A stretch of 52,148 nt of DNA from assembly GCA_903858475.1 (NCBI GenBank), contig CAIOIZ010000067.1, forward strand, positions 1 to 52,148. Direction: 5' to 3'. The notes below the pieces were generated by a model. It did no database searches. It was given only the letters and a program-made list of their open reading frames with translations, and was not told where the DNA came from. Below, one piece after another: positions 15,809-22,922 of this stretch (position 1 is the first letter of the stretch; each line of letters begins with the position of its first letter). Origin of the DNA: an uncultured Bacteroidota bacterium. GTDB taxonomy: Bacteria; Bacteroidota; Bacteroidia; Chitinophagales; Chitinophagaceae. The translations under genes and the position numbers were made by a program.

Positions 15809-17752
15809 CTATGCATAATCTTCATTGATCTTCCAAATAATGTCGTTGTTTTTCAATTGGCACTTACTGATGATGCTTTTAGAGTTTAAGTTTTCTAAAA
15901 TATTGATTGCATCAATTGAATTATAATCAGTTAGAAAGCAAAACTCTTTAGTGGTGAGTGTGGGATATTTTTGAAATAATTTATTATAATTTTTCACAAT
16001 TAAACTCTTCTTCGCTTCTGGAATGAAATGCAAAAGCATCTTTTCAAAGTCTTCATATTCTTGAAAGCCTTGTAAAATTTTTGAATTGTCAAATTTATCT
16101 GTAAAAATAAAGGTGGGTAAAATAGAAATATTAAGTGAACGTGCCAATGCAAGATCTGCTTCAAAAAGCATTTGTGCTTTTCCGGCTAAATCTCTCATTA
16201 ATCTTGCAGCATCTAATCCAGACTCAAAAGCGGCTTTGTGTAAAAGCGCATTTTCTACAATATTTTTGTTTTCCAGAAATAGCAGTTCATTAATTCTCCT
16301 TAAAAAGATAATTGCTTTATCTGTATCCTGCATTTGTGCAGCTTTAAATGCAATAGATGGTGGATACGAAGAAGGCAAAGGGTTGTCTTTCCATACATCC
16401 GGCGAAATTGGCATTTCTTGATTTTCTGATACTTCCTTCCAATGTATATAAGCATCCATCGGCGTTTGAATACCACCTCTATTGAAATGGTCCCAGGAGG
16501 GAAGTAATCCCGCCATGCAATATTCTATTTCAATATAGTTTTCATATTCCAGTTTTAGTTTCCTCAACTGGGGCTGAATCGTCCAGCAGGTAGAGCAAAT
16601 AGGATCTGTAAAATACAGCAGACTTACACGCTTGTATTTTGGTCCGATCAGATTATTAGATTGTTTGTGTTTGATTAACGGAATTTTTATTTCATCCTCG
16701 ATTTCTGTTTGTGTATGTAGAAACTTATTTTTAAGTTCTCTTCCTAATTGTAAGTGATCATTGATAAGCGTAATTCTTTCATCATAGTATTGCTGGAAAG
16801 CGGTTTCAATATTTTCTGATTCAATTAGATATTTTACAAGTGAACTAGCATCCATCAATGCGTTGGTGGTTCCTGCACTGGTAAACGGGAGTGCCAAGTG
16901 AGCCGCATCTCCAATTAAAACAATGTTTTTGTCATGAAATCTCGGTAGTGAATCAAAGTCTTTTGCGTGCCATAGATAACTCGTGCTAAAATCGTTTTGC
17001 TGAATAATTTCTTTTGTAATGGCGGGGAAATCATGTAATAAATTATTGCAAAGTTCTTTAATGGTTTCAGGCTTTTCATCATTTACCGTATAGAGGGCAC
17101 TGTCATATTGCATGAACCAAACAATTTCCTTTTCTGATGTTGGTATAAAACCAAATGAAACACCTTCTTTTTTAGAAAGGTATTTTGTAAATGTGTTGGG
17201 TGTGGGTAGGATTGATCCAGTCAATTTTATACCACCTACCACTTCCTTTACTTCATTGTTTAAAAATGCTGTTTTTCCAAAAATGGATTGCCTTATAGCT
17301 GAATTGGCACCATCTGCGCCAATGAATACATCTCCATATTCTTTTTCGCCATTTTTAAATACTACAGCAATGGCTTTGTCATGCTCATATATAAAATGCG
17401 AAAATACCCTGCTTGTTTTAATTTTTGAGGAGGGAAATGCTTCGTACAAAAACTGGAGAATGTCCTTTCTTTTGATGCATTGCCAAGGTTCTAGCTTTTG
17501 ATATTTTATGGTTGTTTCATCTGGCCGCTTTAAAATAAAACTATTGATTTCTTGGCCAGGGATGCTTTCAATTGTTTTAATATTTAAAAATTTTTTCAAA
17601 ATAGAAAGGCCGTCCGAATGCATTAAAAATGCATTTCCTCGAGTCGGAATATCCATTTCTTTTTCAGAAACCACAACATCTACACCTGCATTATGCAGCA
17701 ATACTCCGCAGGATAAACCTGCAATACCTCCTCCAATGATGACTGCTTTCAT
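15809..17752 (-). CDS. Flavin monooxygenase fused to a DsbA-like domain and a winged-helix-like tail
   Basis: 647 aa in three parts. Residues 1-350 are a class A FAD monooxygenase (UbiH/PHBH type): GGGIAG at the N-terminal Rossmann fold, GADGANSAIR (145-154) and LIGDAAH (279-285). Residues about 372-580 are a DsbA/SpxH-type thioredoxin fold with active site C386-S-T-C389 and the cis-proline in ISILPTF (Pro546). Residues about 590-645 resemble the small winged-helix tail seen on SpxH-like proteins. The translation runs through without stop, so the fusion is real in this sequence. It is encoded 35 bases behind a PLP enzyme. The substrate is unknown; a redox-controlled oxidation or a sulfur-compound pathway is inference. 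Confidence 0.8.
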   Translation of the reverse strand: MKAVIIGGGIAGLSCGVLLHNAGVDVVVSEKEMDIPTRGNAFLMHSDGLSILKKFLNIKTIESIPGQEINSFILKRPDETTIKYQKLEPWQCIKRKDILQFLYEAFPSSKIKTSRVFSHFIYEHDKAIAVVFKNGEKEYGDVFIGADGANSAIRQSIFGKTAFLNNEVKEVVGGIKLTGSILPTPNTFTKYLSKKEGVSFGFIPTSEKEIVWFMQYDSALYTVNDEKPETIKELCNNLLHDFPAITKEIIQQNDFSTSYLWHAKDFDSLPRFHDKNIVLIGDAAHLALPFTSAGTTNALMDASSLVKYLIESENIETAFQQYYDERITLINDHLQLGRELKNKFLHTQTEIEDEIKIPLIKHKQSNNLIGPKYKRVSLLYFTDPICSTCWTIQPQLRKLKLEYENYIEIEYCMAGLLPSWDHFNRGGIQTPMDAYIHWKEVSENQEMPISPDVWKDNPLPSSYPPSIAFKAAQMQDTDKAIIFLRRINELLFLENKNIVENALLHKAAFESGLDAARLMRDLAGKAQMLFEADLALARSLNISILPTFIFTDKFDNSKILQGFQEYEDFEKMLLHFIPEAKKSLIVKNYNKLFQKYPTLTTKEFCFLTDYNSIDAINILENLNSKSIISKCQLKNNDIIWKINEDYA

Positions 17753-17787
17753 ACGTTAACATATTACTTATCAATTAGCAATCTGGG

Positions 17788-18957
17788 CTAATTAGTAAGG
17801 GTGTTTTTTATTCTTTCCATTGCTTCTTTAAAAACTGTTTCCGATGTTGAAAAACAAATCCTAATAAATCCTTCTGCTTCTTTTCCAAACCACTTTGGCA
17901 GTCCTGGCACTACATATACTTTAGCTTTGTTTAAAAGTAAAGCGGTTAATTCGCTGCTACTGTATCCTGTATTTCTGATGTCACACCAAAATAAATAACA
18001 ACCTTGTGGAGAAAAGCAGGAGATGTTTTCGATATTGTTAATTGATTGATATCCGATGTCTCTTATTTTTTCTAAGTGTTGAAGAAATGACTGTAGCCAG
18101 TAGTCGCAATCGGTTAAAGCGGAGGTAGCTGCTACTTGACCCAGCACATTTGCGCCGTGAACGGTTGAACTGTGTTGAGAGGTAGTAAAAATTTGTTGAA
18201 AATACTGATCATTCAGTGTCATTAATAATCCAATTCTTAAACCAGCGAGTGCATAAGATTTGCTGAAGCCAGTTACCACAATAGTTTGTTTTGCAATATT
18301 GCTGTCGAGGGAAGCAATACTTGTAAAAGCGGAAGGGTGAAAAACAATATCACTCCATATTTCATCCGCTAATATAATAAGTTGGTGCTTTATAGCGATG
18401 CGGCCAATGGTTTCCAATTCTTCTTTGGTAAATACTTTACCTGTTGGGTTAACGGGGTTGCAAAGGCAGAGCAATTTTGTTTTTGTTGTTATAAGGGACT
18501 CCAATTGCTGGTAATCTATTGACAGCACTGGATTAATTGGAATGGGTAGTGAAACGGCAGTGGCTCCTTGATTTTCTATCGCATACTTAAATAAAAAATC
18601 AACCGGGTCGAAAACAATTGCCTCATCGCCAGGCTTCAGAAAACTGCGACATATCAGTTCAATGCCAAATGCAGCACTATCAACGGGTAAAATATTTGCA
18701 GGGTTGACAACAATATTTCTTTTAGTATAAAAGAATTGAGCAGCAGCTTCTCTGAAAAATAAATAGCCTTCTGGAGGGGCATAGCAAAAATATCGGTCTT
18801 TGATAAATTTTTGGATAGCTGCTGTAATTTCAGGGGCACAGGGGAAGTCTGGATCTGCAGCAGTAAGGGGAATAACGCCGTCGGGGACATTGGCCCAACG
18901 GAGATTGTGGGCCCTTTGATTCAGTATTTCAAAATTGATAAGGTGGTTTTCAAACAT
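17788..18957 (-). CDS. MalY/PatB-type PLP-dependent aminotransferase or C-S lyase
   Basis: 389 aa fold-type I PLP enzyme. The N-terminal LTAADPDFPCAPEI matches the MalY/PatB opening, NPVNPTGKV (167-175) carries the Asn that contacts PLP, DEIWSDIVF (198-206) the Asp that pairs with the ring nitrogen, and GFSKSYALAGLRIG places Lys233 as the Schiff-base lysine. The family includes cystathionine beta-lyases and aminotransferases, and these cannot be told apart here. It is the first gene of a two-gene unit with the FAD/DsbA fusion, so I infer a shared substrate pathway. A 10-bp inverted repeat lies just upstream. Confidence 0.82.
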   Translation of the reverse strand: MFENHLINFEILNQRAHNLRWANVPDGVIPLTAADPDFPCAPEITAAIQKFIKDRYFCYAPPEGYLFFREAAAQFFYTKRNIVVNPANILPVDSAAFGIELICRSFLKPGDEAIVFDPVDFLFKYAIENQGATAVSLPIPINPVLSIDYQQLESLITTKTKLLCLCNPVNPTGKVFTKEELETIGRIAIKHQLIILADEIWSDIVFHPSAFTSIASLDSNIAKQTIVVTGFSKSYALAGLRIGLLMTLNDQYFQQIFTTSQHSSTVHGANVLGQVAATSALTDCDYWLQSFLQHLEKIRDIGYQSINNIENISCFSPQGCYLFWCDIRNTGYSSSELTALLLNKAKVYVVPGLPKWFGKEAEGFIRICFSTSETVFKEAMERIKNTLTN

Positions 18958-18990
18958 TAGCTTTCCTGTAAATCACGATATTAACGATTT

Positions 18991-19019
18991 AATTGATTAA
19001 AAGTTGTTGTTAATCAATT
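18991..19019. promoter_or_regulatory. 10-bp inverted repeat between the PLP-enzyme gene and the DUF7670-like gene
   Basis: AATTGATTAA (18991-19000) and TTAATCAATT (19010-19019) are perfect complements around a 9-base loop. On the plus strand a T-run follows; on the minus strand, where both flanking genes lie, the hairpin is followed by AAATCG. It could be a weak terminator for the gene at 19078 or an operator 34-62 bases before the PLP-enzyme start. Confidence 0.45.
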
Positions 19020-19077
19020 TTTTCTGTCATATTTACTGAAATCAGGAAGGATAATAAAGAAATGCTAATTATTGTAT

Positions 19078-19452
19078 TCAGTAGCTGTCAACCTTTTTTC
19101 GTTGAAACCAGCCAATCCAAAATAATATACCAAGGCTAAATAGAGGGACTGAAATAAGCACAATACTTATCCAATCAAAACGATTTTTACTCAGGAATAG
19201 GTAGACAAATCCCAGCAGCATATAGCCGATGCCACCTATCCATTCCCATCGCCAGGAAAAAAGCAAAATCAATAGAATCAGCATGCTAGGAATTAAGTGC
19301 ATGAATAAAGCAATAAGTGAGTTGCCAAAACTCAGTTCTTCATTAAACACGTCCATCGCGAAAATGCTCAGGAAAAGAGCAAATGCGATAGTTGATAGTC
19401 GGGCCAACCAGGTAATTAACCCGACAGAGTAATATTTTTTATCCATTGCCAT
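19078..19452 (-). CDS. Small four-helix membrane protein (DUF7670-like)
   Basis: 124 aa with four hydrophobic segments (about 14-32, 45-66, 70-87, 93-114) and a central WRWEWIGGIGYMLLGFVYLF stretch (position about 67-86), which I associate with a family of small membrane proteins of unknown function. Starts at residue 1 or at Met3 are both possible. It lies 101 bases downstream of ric and has its own FNR-like half-palindrome 41-56 bases before the start, so it may be part of the nitrosative-stress regulon. No function can be assigned. Confidence 0.6.
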   Translation of the reverse strand: MAMDKKYYSVGLITWLARLSTIAFALFLSIFAMDVFNEELSFGNSLIALFMHLIPSMLILLILLFSWRWEWIGGIGYMLLGFVYLFLSKNRFDWISIVLISVPLFSLGILFWIGWFQRKKVDSY

Positions 19453-19492
19453 AAAATAATTTATAAAGTAAATTGATGGCGGGCTTAAAAAA

Positions 19493-19508
19493 AATGATAT
19501 AAGTCAGT
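19493..19508 (-). promoter_or_regulatory. Weak FNR-like site before the DUF7670-like gene
   Basis: AATGATATAAGTCAGT keeps TGAT and TCA with the right 4-base spacing; one core mismatch (GTCA for ATCA). Centre is 48.5 bases before the start codon. Confidence 0.4.
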
Positions 19509-19553
19509 AAGTATTTAGTGACTCCTTTTAATGAGTATTCCAATACAATACCC

Positions 19554-20273
19554 CTAGTTTTTAATAGACAGATTAAGAGCCAATGATTTAGGGAATAAAA
19601 TATAGTTTTCTAAATGAACATGCTTGTGCAAGTCTTGTTCAAATTCTTTTAAGGTAGCAATGCATACTTTAAAAGTTGTACAGGCATCATCTGGTGCAGT
19701 GTAATGGTTAGTGAGCGATTGTATGGTTGCCATAATCATACCAGCGTGCTCATGTTCTGCTTCCATCATATTTATGGGGCCTGCAATATATCCGGCGGCA
19801 GGAAAGTCTGGTAAAATGTGCTGGTGCGATGCTTCAATTTCTTTTATTCTCGGAAATAAAATGGATTCTTCTTTTTCTAAATGCAATTCCATTTCTGATT
19901 TTATTTGCTCGAATAAATCTTTTACCTCCACCATATAAGGATACCTTTCTCCATGCTTGGCAGCAATTTTTTGAAGATAAAACGAAATAGTAGGCATTGT
20001 TTGTTTTACATAAAAATGATGATTAAGCAGTATGTAGTTAATAAGTGCTGTAAGGCTCATTTCATTAAATGGCAAAGTATCCTGGCGTGGAATTTCGATG
20101 GCAAATAATTCCGCTGAAAGACTATCATGGTCCAATCCCTTTTCGATACAAGCGTCTTTTAAAGTCTTTTTCCCTTTACAACAAAAGTCCAATTGATATT
20201 TTTCTAAAATAGGGGCTGCATGGTGATTGGAAATAACTATGGAAGCCAATGTTTGTTCTGCTAGATTTTTCAT
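19554..20273 (-). CDS. ric: Iron-sulfur cluster repair di-iron protein (Ric/ScdA/YtfE)
   Basis: 239 aa from the ATG at 20273; the frame extends six codons further to a TTG, which is less likely. The N-terminal ScdA_N/DUF542 domain includes the LDFCCKGKKTL motif (Cys pair near residues 26-27). The hemerythrin-like domain follows, with the His/Glu ligands spread over NHHFYVKQ, HLEKEES, EAEHEHAG and HKHVHLEN. Ric proteins restore Fe-S centres damaged by NO or peroxide. The position beside an FNR-type regulator and the nos genes fits that role, and a near-palindromic FNR-like site lies 46-60 bases upstream. Confidence 0.93.
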   Translation of the reverse strand: MKNLAEQTLASIVISNHHAAPILEKYQLDFCCKGKKTLKDACIEKGLDHDSLSAELFAIEIPRQDTLPFNEMSLTALINYILLNHHFYVKQTMPTISFYLQKIAAKHGERYPYMVEVKDLFEQIKSEMELHLEKEESILFPRIKEIEASHQHILPDFPAAGYIAGPINMMEAEHEHAGMIMATIQSLTNHYTAPDDACTTFKVCIATLKEFEQDLHKHVHLENYILFPKSLALNLSIKN

Positions 20274-20317
20274 TGAATTTATTTTCTGCAAAGTTCGTCT
20301 TGATTTAAAATAATAAA

Positions 20318-20333
20318 TGTGATTGAACTCACT
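20318..20333 (-). promoter_or_regulatory. FNR-like site before ric
   Basis: TGTGATTGAACTCACT: core TGAT-N4-CTCA, one mismatch from TGAT-N4-ATCA, and itself a GTGA-N6-TCAC palindrome. Centre is about 52 bases before the ric ATG; it overlaps the end of the upstream gene. Confidence 0.5.
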
Positions 20334-21555
20334 TTTTAAAATATTTATATTGACTTATTAAAATTGCTGCAATGCCTACTAACATGACGCAAGCCATTGC
20401 TAGTAAGTAAAGGTTGATAAATGGTATGCTGATATAACTCATAGCGGTAATGCCTTGGAGCATCAAAAAAAATTCATTAATGATGATGCCTGTAGTAAAT
20501 AAAAAAGCACCGATGGTGGTTATTCTATTTATTAGGAGGGTGTCGGTTAAAAATAGGAATCCCAAAATAAAAAGGCTTATGACACCCAACAAAACGAGGT
20601 GTAAGTATCCAATTACAATAGGTCGGAATCCAAATGCCAAGGTGCTGAAAGCGGGCAAGGTAGACCCCAATTGTAACAAGAGCTTTATAGATAAAGCAAT
20701 GGCGGATAACAATAGTAGCCCCCTGCCAATGCCTGTAAAAATAGTTTTTAAGGTACCCCAATGGTTTTTTAAAACTCCAATAACGATTATCCAGCCGATT
20801 ACTTGAGCAATGGCAGCTGCAATAACTATCACATATACCCAAATGGGAATTTGCATCCATAGGGCAGATAAAAAATAAGCAGGCAGCATGGCTCCTGCAA
20901 AAAGGTAAAAACACAAGTAAAGCTTTTTGTGAGGAACAAGATTAATTAATAGGGAACTGAATAGGCCCATACAGGAAAAAAAGAACCACCCATTATATTG
21001 AAAATGTAAATAAAAATATTCAGCCGCCAGATACCAGTTTTGATGGATAATGCGAGCTCCCATCATAATGGCTAGTGCGAATGCCCCTATTGATGATAAT
21101 GCATTGAATAACAAACTGGCTTTGAACCAAAGTTGAACTGGATTTTTTAATTGAAGTCTATTTAGATCCCTCCAAAAGACAATAGCAAAAAAATACCCAA
21201 AGCAAATCGACAGGGTTGAGAAAAGAATTGAATACGCACCATAACCCTCTACCGCAAAACTAATTAACATGCCATAGGCAGTGACAAGGTTTCCATATAC
21301 TGCCCATCTATATTTTTTAAAATCCAACGAGTTGTTTTGTTGGTATAGGTAATATAGCATTAAGCTCATGAGGGCCTGTGAGATCCAACCTGCGAAGGCA
21401 AAATGCGAATGGCCATGCAATAAATGTTTTTGATCTACAATGGGTAGGGAAAAGGCTATTTTATAACGTAGAATAACACCAATAGCTGCTACCACCAGCA
21501 AATTGAGGAGGCTAATTTTTAAATATCTTTTAATGCTCAATGGTAGTTGAATCAT
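20329..21555 (-). CDS. Twelve-helix membrane protein, heme-copper oxidase subunit I-like
   Basis: 408 aa, almost entirely hydrophobic with about 12 membrane segments. The second segment starts LLHGHSHFAFAGWISQ (His47, His49, His51), a spacing like the helix-II heme-ligand region of heme-copper oxidases and NO reductases. Further His residues are in AEYFYLHFQYNGW and IGYLHLVLLG. The full set of CuB/FeB His ligands is not visible, so it may bind heme without being a classical oxidase. The gene lies between ric and the FNR-type regulator and has a perfect FNR-like palindrome before it, which points to NO or low-oxygen metabolism. An NnrS-type role is the main alternative. Confidence 0.5.
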   Translation of the reverse strand: MIQLPLSIKRYLKISLLNLLVVAAIGVILRYKIAFSLPIVDQKHLLHGHSHFAFAGWISQALMSLMLYYLYQQNNSLDFKKYRWAVYGNLVTAYGMLISFAVEGYGAYSILFSTLSICFGYFFAIVFWRDLNRLQLKNPVQLWFKASLLFNALSSIGAFALAIMMGARIIHQNWYLAAEYFYLHFQYNGWFFFSCMGLFSSLLINLVPHKKLYLCFYLFAGAMLPAYFLSALWMQIPIWVYVIVIAAAIAQVIGWIIVIGVLKNHWGTLKTIFTGIGRGLLLLSAIALSIKLLLQLGSTLPAFSTLAFGFRPIVIGYLHLVLLGVISLFILGFLFLTDTLLINRITTIGAFLFTTGIIINEFFLMLQGITAMSYISIPFINLYLLAMACVMLVGIAAILISQYKYFKK

Positions 21556-21588
21556 AAAGCAAAGTAAAAGTCAATAATGCCTAGTAAT

Positions 21589-21604
21589 TATGATTCAAAT
21601 CATA
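21589..21604 (-). promoter_or_regulatory. Perfect FNR-like palindrome before the HCO-like gene
   Basis: TATGATTCAAATCATA is a 16-bp perfect inverted repeat apart from the two central bases, with core TGAT-N4-ATCA. Centre is about 41.5 bases before the start codon, in the 51-base gap between the regulator gene and the HCO-like gene. Confidence 0.75.
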
Positions 21605-21605
21605 G

Positions 21606-22208
21606 CTAAACATATACTTTTCCTTTTTCAATTAGCAATTCGCCCTTCAAATGTAATTGTTTCATTGTTCGAATAACCGTTTCTACTCTTAGTCCAGTCA
21701 TATCTGCTATTTGCTGTCTAGTTAAATTTATCTTATTGCATTTTGGGCAAATATTCTTCTGCGTTTCTTTAAAATAATTCAATAAAGATGAAATGCTTTT
21801 TTCCGGATTGTGATTCGCCATTTCCTTAATAAGCAGAAATTTAAAGCGAAGTCTTTGTGCTAGCAATTTGCTAAATGATAAATGTATTTCAGGACTTTCT
21901 CTTAACAATTGATGAAAAGTTGCGCGGTGTAATCGGATGATTACGCTATCTGTATTGGCAATAGTAGTTGCAGCAAAAGGGCCCTCATCAAATAGTGGCA
22001 ATTCCCCAAAACTTTCACCTGGCGCAATAAGAACTTGTAGGAATTCTTTTCCTTCGTCATTAATATTAACCCAACGAATGGTACCGCTTACTAATTGGTA
22101 ATAAAACTGGGATTGTGAACCTTCATTGAATATGATTTCTCCTGCCGTCACCCTTTTGAAAGCAGCACCCCATGCCAATAGCGTATCAATATCAATCATC
22201 ATAATCAA
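21606..22208 (-). CDS. Crp/Fnr-family transcriptional regulator
   Basis: 200 aa. Residues about 10-125 are the cyclic-nucleotide-binding beta-roll (GEIIFNEGSQSQFYYQLVSGTIR, position about 22-44; GESFGELPLFDEGPFA). The dimer helix is followed by an HTH_Crp domain. Its recognition helix reads LRVETVIRTMKQL; the Glu and Arg match FNR residues that read TGAT half-sites, which agrees with the palindromes found around this locus. The N-terminal cysteines of the FNR iron-sulfur cluster are missing; only a CPKC pair (about 155-158) just before the HTH is present. It is therefore more like NNR/Dnr or Bacteroidota Crp types. Likely activator of nos, ric and HCO-like genes. Several Met codons near the start make the exact N-terminus uncertain. 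Confidence 0.85.
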   Translation of the reverse strand: MIMMIDIDTLLAWGAAFKRVTAGEIIFNEGSQSQFYYQLVSGTIRWVNINDEGKEFLQVLIAPGESFGELPLFDEGPFAATTIANTDSVIIRLHRATFHQLLRESPEIHLSFSKLLAQRLRFKFLLIKEMANHNPEKSISSLLNYFKETQKNICPKCNKINLTRQQIADMTGLRVETVIRTMKQLHLKGELLIEKGKVYV

Positions 22209-22277
22209 TGGTTTAGGTGAAGGTTTAAAAATATATTTCTTCTACTTGCTTTGAAATGATTGTTGTTCTATTCTGGT

Positions 22278-22291
22278 ATGATTTAAATCAT
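22278..22291. promoter_or_regulatory. Perfect FNR-like palindrome between regulator and nos genes
   Basis: ATGATTTAAATCAT is a perfect 14-bp palindrome with core TGAT-N4-ATCA. It lies 70 bases before the regulator start and 133 bases before the cytochrome c start, so it could serve autoregulation, the nos operon, or both. Confidence 0.7.
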
Positions 22292-22347
22292 GTTAAGGTA
22301 GAAATTGATAGAAATGACAGGTATTCCACAATGCTGGCCAACTCAAT

Positions 22348-22392
22348 TGTGATTCAACGCATAAATATACAATTATACAGCATGTAATCTTG
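22348..22392 (+). promoter_or_regulatory. Candidate nos operon promoter with proximal FNR-like site
   Basis: TGTGATTCAACGCATA (22348-22363) matches 12 of 16 bases of the palindrome at 21589, with one good half-site. A -7-like element TAATCTTG (22385-22392) follows. The site would be centred about 43 bases before the expected transcription start, the usual place for an FNR-class activator. Confidence 0.5.
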
Positions 22393-22423
22393 CATTATAA
22401 TTAGTAAATCAAAAACAAAAAGT

Positions 22424-22885
22424 ATGAAACAAATTTTAGTGGTTATAAGTGCTTGCTTATTACTCCTTTCCTGCGGAGCTGGCAACAGCAAATCTCCCAA
22501 CGATGCCAGCAATGGTACTGGGACTAACAGTTTATCCTATGACCCTAACAGGGGAGAAGGTAAATTTAAAAATGTATCTGTATCTCCAAGCCTTGATACT
22601 GCAATGGCTTCTAACGGCGAAAAAGTATTTAGTGTTAAATGCAGTAGCTGTCATAAGCTAACAGAAGAAAAACTAGTTGGGCCAGGCTGGAAAGGGGTTA
22701 CTAAAAGATTTTCAGCCGAGTGGATTATGAATTTCATTACTAATACAGATGAAATGTTGAATAAAGATCCAAAAGCACAAGCACAGTTAGAAATCTGTTT
22801 AGTAAGAATGCCAAATCAAAATTTATCTGACGATGACGCTAGGGCATTATATGAATTTCAGCGTAAAAATGATGATGTAAAATAA
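22424..22885 (+). CDS. Cytochrome c lipoprotein, probable NosZ electron donor
   Basis: 153 aa. A lipobox LLLSC (Cys near residue 17) makes it a membrane-anchored periplasmic lipoprotein. The class I cytochrome c domain (about 60-150) has one heme site CSSCH and the axial Met in VRMPNQNLSDDDARALYEF. It stands 37 bases before nosZ on the same strand and has the regulated promoter in front of it. Delivery of electrons to the CuA centre of NosZ is the likely job, inferred from position and from monoheme cytochromes in other clade-II nos clusters. Confidence 0.9.
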   Translation: MKQILVVISACLLLLSCGAGNSKSPNDASNGTGTNSLSYDPNRGEGKFKNVSVSPSLDTAMASNGEKVFSVKCSSCHKLTEEKLVGPGWKGVTKRFSAEWIMNFITNTDEMLNKDPKAQAQLEICLVRMPNQNLSDDDARALYEFQRKNDDVK

Positions 22886-22922
22886 TTATAATCTTATTAA
22901 TGAATAATCAAATCAATCAATT

